From Desulfomicrobium sp. UBA5193 (GTDB lineage: Bacteria > Desulfobacterota > Desulfovibrionia > Desulfovibrionales > Desulfomicrobiaceae): a stretch of DNA of 64,000 nucleotides. The notes beneath the pieces were generated by a model that ran no database searches, was not told where the DNA came from, and worked only from the letters and a program-made list of their open reading frames with translations. The position numbers and the translations under genes are program-made. Location: positions 200,242-264,241 of the forward strand of contig DHWB01000002.1 of NCBI GenBank assembly GCA_002412965.1. The letters are read 5' to 3'. Below, one piece after another: positions 32,581 to 40,247 of this stretch. How positions within the stretch are numbered: the stretch's first letter is position 1; each line of letters opens with the position of its first letter.

Positions 32581-34697
32581 GCTTTGACAGCTCCTCCCGG
32601 CAACGTGAAGTTGATCTCCACCCGCTCCAGGCTGACCGCTTCCAGAATCACGTTCAAAGTTTGGCCCATGCCGAAGGTTTTGCCTGTGCGTTGACCGAGC
32701 AGGTCCTGGCGTTCGGAGTCGAAGATGTAGTAGTCGTCCAGGTTTGCCAGCCGCACTAGCCCGTCCACGGGCATGTCTATCAGCTCCACCCAGAATCCGA
32801 AATCCGCCACGCCCGAAATCACGCCGCGCATCTCCTCCCCGATCCTGCCTTCCAGGGCCAGGATGGCCGAGCGCTTCTGAATCTCCCGCTCCGCTTCCAT
32901 GGCCTTGCGTTCCAAGGCGTTGATCCCTTCGCAGATGCCTTGCACCTGTTCCATGCCCATCTTTTCCGGCTCTCCGGCCAGCAGCCGCTTCAGGCTGCGA
33001 TGCACCAACAGATCCGCGTAGCGGCGGATGGGCGAGGTGAAGTGGCAGTAGGCCGTCGAGGCCAGTCCGTAATGCCCGTCGTTGTCCGGCGAGTACTGGG
33101 CCTGCATCATGGTGCGCAGGATGAGGCGGTTGACCAGGTATTCGATGTCCGTGCCCTTGGCCGCATGGGAAACCTGCTGCAGGCCCATCTGATTCAGTTC
33201 GCGAGGCAGTCGATCCACCAGGCTGGTGTGCGAGAGCATGCGCAGCAGGGTTTCGAGCTTCTTCTCGTCCGGCTGGGGATGGATGCGGTAGGGGAAAATC
33301 CGTTGCTTCGACCCAAGGTATTCGGCCACCCGTTCGTTGGCCGCGATCATGAACTCTTCGATCAGGCGGTGGCTGAAGAGCCGGGTTCCGGCATGGACGC
33401 TTACGATGTCCTCGATCACGCGGACCTGGGCCTCGGGGATATCGAAATCAAGACAGCCGCGCGCCACGCGGCGCTGCATGAAGAGCTTTGCCAGCTCCTC
33501 TGCGTCGCGCAGCATGGGCAGCAGCGGGGCCGTGTCCTGGTCCGGCGCGCCGTCGAGGGCGCTCTGGACCTGATTGTAGGTCAGACGGGCCTGGCTCATG
33601 ATCACGGCGTTGTAGAGCCGTGGCGTACCGGGCTCGCCGTCCAAGGAATAGGGCGTGTCCACGACCATGGCCAGGCGCGGCACCAGGGGGCGCAGGCTGC
33701 ACAGTCCGTTGGACAGGGCCTCGGGGAACATGGGCTCCACCGAAAGGGGGAAATAATAGGAGTTGCCCCGCGCCAGGGCTTCCAGATCCAGCGGCGAGCC
33801 TTCGGGCACGTAGTGGGCCACGTCGGCGATGGCCACCACTAGGCGGTATCCGTTTTCCTGCCGCTCCACATACACGGCGTCGTCAAAGTCCTTGGCCGTC
33901 TCGCCGTCGATGGTCACCAGCGCGAGCTTACGCAGGTCGTTGCGCCCGGCCCAATCCTCGGGCGTGGGCTGGGCGGGCAGGGTCTCGGCCTGACGCACCG
34001 CGGCGGCGGGAAACTCCTCGGGGATGGAATAGCTGGTCTTGACCAGCAGCTCCTGGGTGGCCAGATCCCGTTCCTCTCCCAGACGGCGCAGGGCCGTGCA
34101 GCGCCACAAACCCTTTTCCTGTTCTTCCACCGGGGCCACGCTCAGAATGTCGCCTTTTTCCGGGTTCGGGATGTCGCTGGTGTCGACCACGGTGTAGAAG
34201 GGCATGCGCGAGTCCGTGGGATGGCAGAAGTAGCTGTCCTGATGGATGCGGCGGCTGACGCGGACCAGCAGTTCGCGCGTGGCCCGGTCCAGCACCTCGA
34301 CGATGCGGCCTTCGGGGGCGTCCTTCTTGCGCGTGGTGTCGATCACCGCCACGACCCGGTCTCCGGGCCAGGCCCCGCCGAAGTTGCTGGGATGGATGAA
34401 GAGGTCTTTCTGGCGGCGGTCTTCGCAGATGAGATACCCGACTCCGGAGCGGCGCACATCAAGGGTGCCGGTCATGCGCGGCAAGTTGTCCAGGAGGCCG
34501 TAGCTCTTGCCCATCTGCACGATTTCGCCGCCTTCGACCATCTGGGCCAGGGTGGATTTGATGACCTTCTTCAGGGCCGCGTCGGAGTCGAACAGGCCGT
34601 AGATGTTCTTGCTGGGAAGCGGCGCACCGGATTCGCGCAGGGCGGCGAGAAGGTTCTTCTTGGAAAATTTACGGGAGGTTTGTTTCTTCGGGGGCAT
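32556..34697 (-). CDS. rnr: ribonuclease R
   Basis: 713 residues, 3'-5' processive exoribonuclease (RNase II/R family). Cold-shock domains at about 70-210, the RNB catalytic domain with TIDGETAKDFDDAVYVE (metal-binding aspartates) and HYTS-like AYCHFTSPIRRYADLLVHR, and a C-terminal S1 domain (MRGVISGVADFGFWVEL). ATG at 34697 chosen; TTG at 34733 would lengthen an overlap with lpxK. The gene begins within the lpxK 3' end (29-bp overlap). The last residues, ESPPARG, come from a dispersed palindrome. Confidence 0.95.
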   Translation of the reverse strand: MPPKKQTSRKFSKKNLLAALRESGAPLPSKNIYGLFDSDAALKKVIKSTLAQMVEGGEIVQMGKSYGLLDNLPRMTGTLDVRRSGVGYLICEDRRQKDLFIHPSNFGGAWPGDRVVAVIDTTRKKDAPEGRIVEVLDRATRELLVRVSRRIHQDSYFCHPTDSRMPFYTVVDTSDIPNPEKGDILSVAPVEEQEKGLWRCTALRRLGEERDLATQELLVKTSYSIPEEFPAAAVRQAETLPAQPTPEDWAGRNDLRKLALVTIDGETAKDFDDAVYVERQENGYRLVVAIADVAHYVPEGSPLDLEALARGNSYYFPLSVEPMFPEALSNGLCSLRPLVPRLAMVVDTPYSLDGEPGTPRLYNAVIMSQARLTYNQVQSALDGAPDQDTAPLLPMLRDAEELAKLFMQRRVARGCLDFDIPEAQVRVIEDIVSVHAGTRLFSHRLIEEFMIAANERVAEYLGSKQRIFPYRIHPQPDEKKLETLLRMLSHTSLVDRLPRELNQMGLQQVSHAAKGTDIEYLVNRLILRTMMQAQYSPDNDGHYGLASTAYCHFTSPIRRYADLLVHRSLKRLLAGEPEKMGMEQVQGICEGINALERKAMEAEREIQKRSAILALEGRIGEEMRGVISGVADFGFWVELIDMPVDGLVRLANLDDYYIFDSERQDLLGQRTGKTFGMGQTLNVILEAVSLERVEINFTLPGGAVKAESPPARG

Positions 34698-35766
34698 ACG
34701 TTGTCCGGGGTAAGGTGTGAAAGCGGTCGTCAAGCCAGGCGCGAAAGGGGACGGAGCCGGCGGCGGAAAAGGATGTCGTCAGCTGCGGGGTCCACAGCCG
34801 CTCGTCGGCAAAGGGGGCCAGCTTGACCGCGTCCTTGGGAGTGCAGACGATGTGCGTGCATGAGTTGCGCTCGGCGGCAGCGACAATGGCCTGCCAATCG
34901 GGCAGGGCAAAGGGATGGTGATCCGGATAGACCAGATGGCGGACCGGTTTTTCGCCCAGATCGCTTTTGCAGGTCTGGCAGACCTTGTCCGGGTTGGCGA
35001 TGGCGGTGACGAGCAGGAATGGGTGGCCGTCGAGGGAATCCTGGAGTTCGCCGGTCAGGGCGTTGGCCACCCCCCGGGCCGTGACCCGGAAAAAGAAGAT
35101 CGGTTTGCGGAAGCTCGCCAGCTTGATGTGGGCCAGGGTCTCCAGACACTCGTCATCATCGAACATGGTGTTGATCAGGAACGCGTCGGCCCGCAGCAGG
35201 GCAGAGGAGTCCTCCCGCCATGATCCGGCGGGGATGACTCGGTTCCATTCATTTTCCAGATCCCTCGGACAGAGCAGGCACAGGTTCAGGTCCCGCTGAA
35301 CGCGCAGGTGCTGGTATCCGTCGTCGAGCACGAAGAGGTCCGTTTTGTCCCTGGCGGCGAGTTTTCCGGCCCGCACGCGCTTGGGATCGACGAGAATACG
35401 CGCCTGCGGGTGCGTGCGCTTCAAGAGTAGCGGCTCGTCTCCGGCCTCGAAGGCCGGGCTCAGGAGCTGAACGTCATAGGGCAGAGAGGGCGGTTTGCCG
35501 CCATAGCCTCTGGTCAGCACTGTGGCCGCGAGCCCCTCGTCTCTGGCCCAGTCCAGCAGCCAGGACACGACCGGGGTCTTGCCCGTTCCGCCCCAGGAGA
35601 TGTTGCCCACGCTGATGCATGGCGCTGGCGGGCGCCAGGAGACCCATTTGCCTGACAGGAAGAGATTGGCGCGCAGATTCATGAGCCGGGCGTAGGCCTT
35701 GCTCAAGGGGGCCAGGAGCTGTGCGAATTTTTCCTGCAGCTGGGAGATGCGGTCGGGAGTCATCAT
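34669..35766 (-). CDS. lpxK: tetraacyldisaccharide 4'-kinase
   Basis: 365 residues, adds the 4'-phosphate of lipid A at the inner membrane. P-loop GNISWGGTGKTPVVSWLLD, TRGYGGK, PRILVDPKR-like block and DDGYQHLRVQRDLNLCLL are the LpxK pattern. The N-terminal helix may be membrane-associated. Start: ATG at 35766 (a second ATG is at 35763); TTG at 35778 is unlikely. Its end overlaps rnr. Confidence 0.95.
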   Translation of the reverse strand: MMTPDRISQLQEKFAQLLAPLSKAYARLMNLRANLFLSGKWVSWRPPAPCISVGNISWGGTGKTPVVSWLLDWARDEGLAATVLTRGYGGKPPSLPYDVQLLSPAFEAGDEPLLLKRTHPQARILVDPKRVRAGKLAARDKTDLFVLDDGYQHLRVQRDLNLCLLCPRDLENEWNRVIPAGSWREDSSALLRADAFLINTMFDDDECLETLAHIKLASFRKPIFFFRVTARGVANALTGELQDSLDGHPFLLVTAIANPDKVCQTCKSDLGEKPVRHLVYPDHHPFALPDWQAIVAAAERNSCTHIVCTPKDAVKLAPFADERLWTPQLTTSFSAAGSVPFRAWLDDRFHTLPRTTYAPEETNLP

Positions 35767-35776
35767 GGTTGGCGCC

Positions 35777-35805
35777 AAAAAGGAAAAGGGCGGCTTGCGC
35801 CGCCC
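35777..35805 (-). terminator. intrinsic terminator after the Bax-inhibitor gene
   Basis: On the minus strand GGGCGGC-GCAA-GCCGCCC is followed by TTTTCCTTTTT. Separates the Bax-inhibitor gene from lpxK; no clear lpxK promoter is seen in the short gap. Confidence 0.82.
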
Positions 35806-35810
35806 GGGAG

Positions 35811-36515
35811 TTAGTCTCGGGAAGATCCGAAGAAGCGAAGCATGAAGAGAAACAGGTTGATGAAGTCCAGGTACAGGGTCAGGGCGCCGAGGATGGTTCC
35901 GCGCCGCACGGCCAGCGTGTCGTCCATGGGTGCGGATTCGCCCATGACTTTGAGCTTCTGGGTGTCGAAGGCGGTCAGGCCGGTGAAGATGAGCACGCCG
36001 ATGCCGCTGATGACGAAATCAAGGGCGGAGCTGGCCATGAAGATGTTGACGATGGAAGCGATGATGATGCCGATCAGCCCCATGAACAGGAAGCTGCCCC
36101 AGGAGGTCAGGTCCTTCTTGGTGGTGGCCCCGTAAACGCTCATGGCCGCGAACATGCCCGTGCAGACGATGAAGGCCTTGAAGATGGACGCGGCGGTATA
36201 GACCATGAGGATGGAGGACAGGGTGGCGCCGTTCAGGGCGCTATAGAGCAGAAAAAGGCCCGTGGCGGTGCCGGCGGACATGCGGTGCACGCCCCCGGAG
36301 ATGCCCATGACCAGGCCGAACTGGGCAAGGATGAGACCCCAAAAAAGGATGGGGTTGCTGAAGATGACCTGTGCGATGGCCGGTGTCGTGGCCACGCCGT
36401 AAGCCACCAGGGCGGTCAGCCCCAGGCCCAGGCTCATCCAGTTGTAAACCCCGCGCAGGAAGACGTTGGTCGCCTGCACATCGGTACGGGGCTGTGAAAT
36501 TGTCTGGAAATTCAT
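35811..36515 (-). CDS. Bax inhibitor-1/YccA family membrane protein
   Basis: 234 residues with seven hydrophobic segments (VFLRGVYNWMSLGLGLTALVAYG at the N-terminus). The closing FDTQKL motif with an aspartate and YLDFINLFLFMLRFFG are typical of the BI-1/YccA family. Relatives modulate membrane protease or ion leak; role here unknown. AGGAGGAGCA precedes the ATG at 36515, with an open frame further upstream that is not conserved. Confidence 0.93.
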   Translation of the reverse strand: MNFQTISQPRTDVQATNVFLRGVYNWMSLGLGLTALVAYGVATTPAIAQVIFSNPILFWGLILAQFGLVMGISGGVHRMSAGTATGLFLLYSALNGATLSSILMVYTAASIFKAFIVCTGMFAAMSVYGATTKKDLTSWGSFLFMGLIGIIIASIVNIFMASSALDFVISGIGVLIFTGLTAFDTQKLKVMGESAPMDDTLAVRRGTILGALTLYLDFINLFLFMLRFFGSSRD

Positions 36516-36735
36516 TGCTCCTCCTTGTCTATGTCTGTGTTTTTCGTTTGTTGTGATGAGGGTATTTTTTGTTCGGAGATTTCTGCTGCTCATCAAAGCA
36601 TCAGGGCCAGCATGTCGTGTTCCGGCTACCCATACTCTTCCAAACCGCGTCTTTCAACGGTTTCAGCCCTTTTGGTTTAGGTCATCTGGGGCGCAAGTCA
36701 AGTTTGGGCGGGGTTTGCCCAAAAATGGGTCTTAA

Positions 36736-36785
36736 CTGACAAATTTTGTCAGCACGTGCGTACTTACTTGTGCGTATTGTAAGTA
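36736..36785. promoter_or_regulatory. cluster of three palindromes upstream of pilA
   Basis: CTGACAAATTTTGTCAG (36736-36752), GCACGTGC (36752-36759) and TACTTAC-N11-GTAAGTA (36761-36785) lie side by side. They look like operator sites or a leader structure for pilA. The rest of 36516-36882 holds no gene; TTGGCAC at 36814-36820 resembles a sigma-54 -24 element but the -12 part is poor. Confidence 0.5.
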
Positions 36786-36882
36786 ACTACTTGAGAATAT
36801 GGATGCCCAATGTTTGGCACGGATTGTGATAAGAGCCCAACACAAGCATGGATACCCCAACCAACTTTTTGTGGAGGATTGT

Positions 36883-37248
36883 ATGAACCGGTTCAGAAAG
36901 AATGAAAAAGGCTTCACCCTGGTCGAACTTCTGATCGTCGTGGCCATCATCGGCATCTTGGCTGCCATCGCGATTCCGCAGTTTACGAAGTATAAGAGAA
37001 ATGCGGCTATTCAGGGATGTAACTCTGATTTGCGGAATTGCATGAACGAACTTGGTGCGCAGTTTGCGAATAATTCTGTAATAACAAACCAGACCTGTTC
37101 TGATATTCCTGGCAATGCTCTTTCAACTGTGGTTACAATTAATGGCGTGACAGGGGCATACTCTCTGAATCCAACGGGATCAGGACAGTATGGTGGTTTT
37201 ACAGTAAATGCCAACCTTACAGATCAGGCAGCAAACTGCACGATTTAA
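36883..37248 (+). CDS. pilA: type IV major pilin, short form
   Basis: 121-residue prepilin. Leader MNRFRKNEKG is cleaved before FTLVELLIVVAIIGILAAIAIPQF, with Glu5 of the mature protein conserved. The rest is a short pilin with four cysteines (positions about 46, 53, 75 and 119), which may form two disulphides. GGAGG 5 bp before the ATG at 36883. Strong terminator after. Processed by PilD (7907-8689). Its first 33 codons recur as a fragment at 39460-39558. Confidence 0.93.
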   Translation: MNRFRKNEKGFTLVELLIVVAIIGILAAIAIPQFTKYKRNAAIQGCNSDLRNCMNELGAQFANNSVITNQTCSDIPGNALSTVVTINGVTGAYSLNPTGSGQYGGFTVNANLTDQAANCTI

Positions 37249-37283
37249 CTAATTACTTTTTTCTTTCCTGTTAAGGCTTTATA

Positions 37284-37312
37284 AGGCATCGTATATTTGC
37301 GGTGCCTTTTTT
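37284..37312 (+). terminator. intrinsic terminator after pilA
   Basis: AGGCATCG / CGGTGCCT (one T-G pair), 8-nt loop, T6; 36 bp after the pilA stop. Confidence 0.88.
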
Positions 37313-37330
37313 GGTCATGCATGTAAACCG

Positions 37331-37341
37331 GCAAGGGGTCA
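37331..37341 (+). repeat. relic of the transposase-element end motif
   Basis: GCAAGGGGTCA, same as the first 11 bp of the end motif at 39561. Located 19 bp after the pilA terminator. Confidence 0.5.
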
Positions 37342-37617
37342 CCCATCAAAAGGACCGAGGTCAAGAGAAAGTACTCCTGCGGGCCAGAAAATCAGGTTTT
37401 CTCGCCTCGGGTAAAAGTCCCTAGATAACACACCAGATTTCTTTGCTTTCTGCCTTTCTCGAAATATCAGCGTTTCGATGTCGGCGTATTCCGCCGCATC
37501 AGTCACCCATCGGGATCTAGGCCGCCGGGGCAGCCCCACCGTCTTGAGACGGCCAGATAATCTTCGATCCCACGCCATGTCCAAAGTGTTGTTACAGATC
37601 TCATGGTTGTGAACCAA
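37339..37617 (-). CDS. possible hypothetical protein, unrecognised
   Basis: 92 codons, ATG start, basic (many Arg/Lys), no motif, signal or TM segment seen. It is listed because its frame is open across the otherwise empty 37313-37740 stretch and its TGA stop lies in the GCAAGGGGTCA motif, as do the stops of the transposase copies. It could equally be a fortuitous frame or the tail of a decayed element gene. Low confidence. Confidence 0.25.
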   Translation of the reverse strand: MVHNHEICNNTLDMAWDRRLSGRLKTVGLPRRPRSRWVTDAAEYADIETLIFRERQKAKKSGVLSRDFYPRRENLIFWPAGVLSLDLGPFDG

Positions 37618-37739
37618 CCCGTTGCTGGCTCATGCCGTGGTCGGCGAAACAAAGTCATCCGAAAAGCTGGAAGCGATGGCTACCAATCAAATCTCATGGT
37701 TATACCAACCCCAATGCTGGTTCCCCACCGCCTCCAAAT

Positions 37740-37868
37740 TCATGCAAAGCATTTCTCGTGATCAAAGTTCACGCCCTCCCGCATGATGAAATACGCGGCC
37801 CGCGCAAGTTTGTGAGCCAAGGCGCTATGCGCGACCATTCTGTTGCTTCTGTCCAGCTTACGGTCATG
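37740..37868 (-). pseudogene. C-terminal remnant of an IS110-family transposase
   Basis: The minus strand reads DRKLDRSNRMVAHSALAH then KLARAAYFIMREGVNFDHEK and ends CFA-stop (TGA at 37740-37742). This is the conserved C-terminus of IS110/IS116/IS902 transposases. Upstream codons are cut off where the tyrosine-transposase end motif begins (37872), so the element was broken by that insertion or a deletion. The imperfect repeats ATCTCATGGTT near 37598 and 37690 may be its flank. Confidence 0.75.
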
Positions 37869-37890
37869 AAAGCAAGGGGTCAAGCAATGA

Positions 37891-38390
37891 GCAATGGGTC
37901 AAGTCTTCCTTTGTCCAATCTCCAGCATTTCCCTGATCCTCGCCAGCCTCTGGGCAAAGTTCGCATCATCTTGAATCTTCGCCTTAACGCATCCAACGAC
38001 GCTTCCTGCCGTGCTGTACGATTTTATTTGGAACTGCCTTGCTATTTCTTGAAGGTTTTCCCCTCTGAGCGTTCGTGCCAGATACACCGCGACATTTCGC
38101 GGCTCATTCGTGATTCCCCGCCTGACTGCAAACAGATCCGCGTCTTCGACTCCATAATATGCCGTAACGGCTGCCTTGATGGATTCAATGGAGATCGGCG
38201 TGAGCATTTTCGATTCCGGCACTTCCGTGCTCACTTTTGCAGCGAAGAAGCGCTCATTTATTGTTTGGATGAATTCCGAACTTCCAAGGATGGCCGGAAG
38301 TTTTTTCAATGAAAATATCCTTTCGATATCCTCGTCGTTTTCCAAGGCCATGAAGCGACGGTATCCCGCCCTTGCCTTGGCAGCATCCCC
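37891..38390 (-). pseudogene. REP-associated tyrosine transposase remnant 1 (C-terminal part)
   Basis: Frame open for about 163 codons from DAAKARAGYRRFMALEND to LEIGQRKT-stop, about 85% identical to the intact copy by eye. The HUH/Y1 catalytic N-terminal half is missing. What remains is mainly the DnaA-like C-terminal domain. The stop codon lies in the end motif GCAATGGGTCAAGTCTTCC (37891-37909). Its broken end abuts the left end of the intact element (38393). Confidence 0.8.
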
Positions 38391-38392
38391 GG

Positions 38393-39453
38393 GCAAGAGG
38401 TCAAATCTTCCTTTGTCCAATTTCCAGCAATTCCCTGATCCTAGCCAGTCTCTGGGCAAATTCCGCATCCTCTTGAATCCGCGCTTTTACGCAGCCAACA
38501 ACGCTTCCCGCCGTGCTGTAAGTTTTTATCTGGAATTGCTTTGCGATTTCTTGGAGATTTTCGCCTCTGATCGTTCGAGCCAAATATACCGCGATATTTC
38601 GCGGCTCATTCGTGACTCCCCGCCTTACCGCATACAGATCCGCATCTTCGACTCCATAATATGTCGTAACGGCAGCCTTGATGGATTCGATGGAGATCGG
38701 CGAGAGCATTTTCGCTTCCGGCACTTCCGTGCTGACTTTGGCAGCGAAGAATCGCTCTTTCATTGTTTGGATGAAATCCGAACTTCCAAGGATGGCCGGA
38801 AGTTTTTTCAACGAAAATATCCTTTCAATATCCGCATCGTTTTCCAAGGCCATGAATCGACGGTAACCCGCCCGTGCCTTGGCAGCATCCTCGGAAAATT
38901 CAGAAAGCAGCGGTGTTGTGTGCAACCATTCCCACGTTTTATTTCGGGCTAAATAGCCGTGGTGACTGCTCCAAGGGTAGTCCTCCAGTTTTTTCACCAA
39001 TCTGGCCTTGAGAGGATTGTGGTGGATGTACCGGACTAGTCCCTGGAGGTATTCACTTTCATCCACAAGGATGGCTTTGTACCTTCCACGAAAAAGTTGT
39101 CCATCAAGACCGTGTCGTCTGTTAAACAGTTGAGTGTAAACGCCTCCCAGATGTCGCATGGCCCGGCCGAGATTAGCCTCGGGAGTGTGCAGCAGAAGGT
39201 GGAAGTGGTTGGGCATGAGACAATACGCCGTTACTCCAATCCGGAACATCTCCGAAGTGTTTTTGAGCAGGCCTACAAAGGTGTTGTAGTCCTCCTGATC
39301 CCGGAAAATGTTCTCCCGCCTGCGTCCTCGGTTCATGACGTGATGCCATGCGCCGTCAAATTCGATTCGTAATGGTCTGGCCATGTTTTTGTCCTCCCCG
39401 ATATTGGATACGGACATAGCGGAGTTTGGTCAACGGAAGACTTGACCCTTTGT
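38393..39453. mobile_element. REP-associated tyrosine transposase element, intact copy
   Basis: About 1.06 kb. Left end GCAAGAGGTCAAATCTTCC (38393-38411, slightly mutated), right end GGAAGACTTGACCCTTTGT (39435-39453). The right end is the inverted form of the cleaner left-type end at 39561-39579. No target-site duplication was recognised. It encodes one transposase. Confidence 0.7.
38401..39384 (-). CDS. REP-associated tyrosine transposase (RAYT, Y1/HUH) with DnaA-like C-terminal domain
   Basis: 327 residues. Single-strand DNA transposase of the Y1_Tnp family: AWHHVMNRGRRRENIF, HUH in LMPNHFHLLLHT, and the catalytic tyrosine region RYIHHNPLKARLV. The C-terminal half (about 225-320) matches DnaA domain IV: RNIAVYLARTIRGENLQEIAKQF then STAGSVVGCVKARI. 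Start: ATG at 39384, preceded by GGAGG. Its stop codon lies inside the element's left-end motif. Two truncated relatives flank it. Confidence 0.9.
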   Translation of the reverse strand: MARPLRIEFDGAWHHVMNRGRRRENIFRDQEDYNTFVGLLKNTSEMFRIGVTAYCLMPNHFHLLLHTPEANLGRAMRHLGGVYTQLFNRRHGLDGQLFRGRYKAILVDESEYLQGLVRYIHHNPLKARLVKKLEDYPWSSHHGYLARNKTWEWLHTTPLLSEFSEDAAKARAGYRRFMALENDADIERIFSLKKLPAILGSSDFIQTMKERFFAAKVSTEVPEAKMLSPISIESIKAAVTTYYGVEDADLYAVRRGVTNEPRNIAVYLARTIRGENLQEIAKQFQIKTYSTAGSVVGCVKARIQEDAEFAQRLARIRELLEIGQRKI

Positions 39454-39459
39454 CTGGCC

Positions 39460-39558
39460 CAGAAAGAATGAAAAAGGCTTCACCCTGGTCGAACTTTTGA
39501 TCGTCGTGGCCATCATCGGCATCTTGGCTGCCATCGCGATTCCGCAGTTTACGAAGTG
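39460..39558 (+). pseudogene. duplicated 5' fragment of pilA (startless)
   Basis: About 99 bp match pilA 36893-36991 with one mismatch (CTTTTG for CTTCTG) and encode the prepilin cleavage site and N-terminal helix (RKNEKGFTLVELLIVVAIIG onward). No start codon or SD is kept: the left side is the transposase-element right end, the right side is the end motif of remnant 2 nine bases later. A second pilin gene disrupted by these insertions, or a captured copy. Confidence 0.9.
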
Positions 39559-39560
39559 GT

Positions 39561-40190
39561 GCAAGGGGTCAAGTCTTCCTATAGCCAATCTCCAGCATTT
39601 CTCTGATCCTCGCCAATCTCTGGGCAAAGTCCCCATTCTCTTGAATCCGCGCCTTGACGCAACCAACAACGCTTCCCGTCGTGTTGTATGTATTTATCTG
39701 GAATTGCGTTGCGATTTCTTGCAGGGTGTCGCCCCTGAGTGTTCGTGCAAGAGAGACCGCGATATTTCGCGGCTCATTTGTGAGTCCTCGCCTTACGGCA
39801 TACAGTTCTGCCTCATCGACGCCATAATATGCCAAAATGACGGACTTGATGGATTCGATGGAGATCGGCGAGATCATTTTCGCTTCCGGCACTTCCGTGC
39901 TGACTTTGGCAGCGAAGAATCGCTCCTTCATTGTTTGGATGAAATCCGAACTTCCAAGGATGGCCGGAAGTTTTTTCAACGAAAATATCCTTTCAATATC
40001 CGCGTCGTTTTCCAAGGCCATGAATCGACGGTAACCCGCCCGTGCCTTGGCAGCATCCTCGGAAAATTCAGAAAGCAGCGGTGTTGTGTGCAACCATTCC
40101 CACGTTTTATTTCAGGCTAAATAGCTGTGGTGACTGCTCCAAGGGTAGTCCTCCAGTTTTTTTCACCAATCCGGCCTTGAATGGATTTTG
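39561..40190 (-). pseudogene. REP-associated tyrosine transposase remnant 2
   Basis: Left end GCAAGGGGTCAAGTCTTCC (39561-39579) is the cleanest copy of the motif. The frame is open for 174 codons covering the C-terminal part (HTTPLLSEFSEDAAKARAGY to LEIGYRKT-stop). Further upstream a TGA replaces an Arg codon and an extra T shifts the frame, and homology stops near 40190, so the N-terminal half is gone. The 5' two-thirds is nearly identical to the intact copy while the last 270 bp differ more, suggesting gene conversion. Confidence 0.82.
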
Positions 40191-40247
40191 GAGCCCGGCC
40201 CGCAGAGGTGTGGCCGGAGAATTTCCTTTTTTCCGCACGATGATCTT

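Noticed and set aside
36814..36830. Sigma-54 promoter for pilA (TTGGCAC)
   Set aside because: The -12 element (GTGAT where TTGCA is expected) is poor, so kept only as a remark, not a feature.
37632..38952. Plus-strand frames across the transposase copies
   Set aside because: Antisense of the transposase genes; similar frames repeat because the genes repeat.
39497..40120. Plus-strand frame starting with pilin helix residues and continuing 170 codons
   Set aside because: Pilin homology ends at base 39558; the remainder is antisense of the transposase remnant, so not a chimeric pilin gene.
37321..40200. CRISPR array or integron in the repeat-rich pilin region
   Set aside because: Repeats are end motifs of transposase copies at irregular spacing; no regular spacers and no integrase or cas genes.
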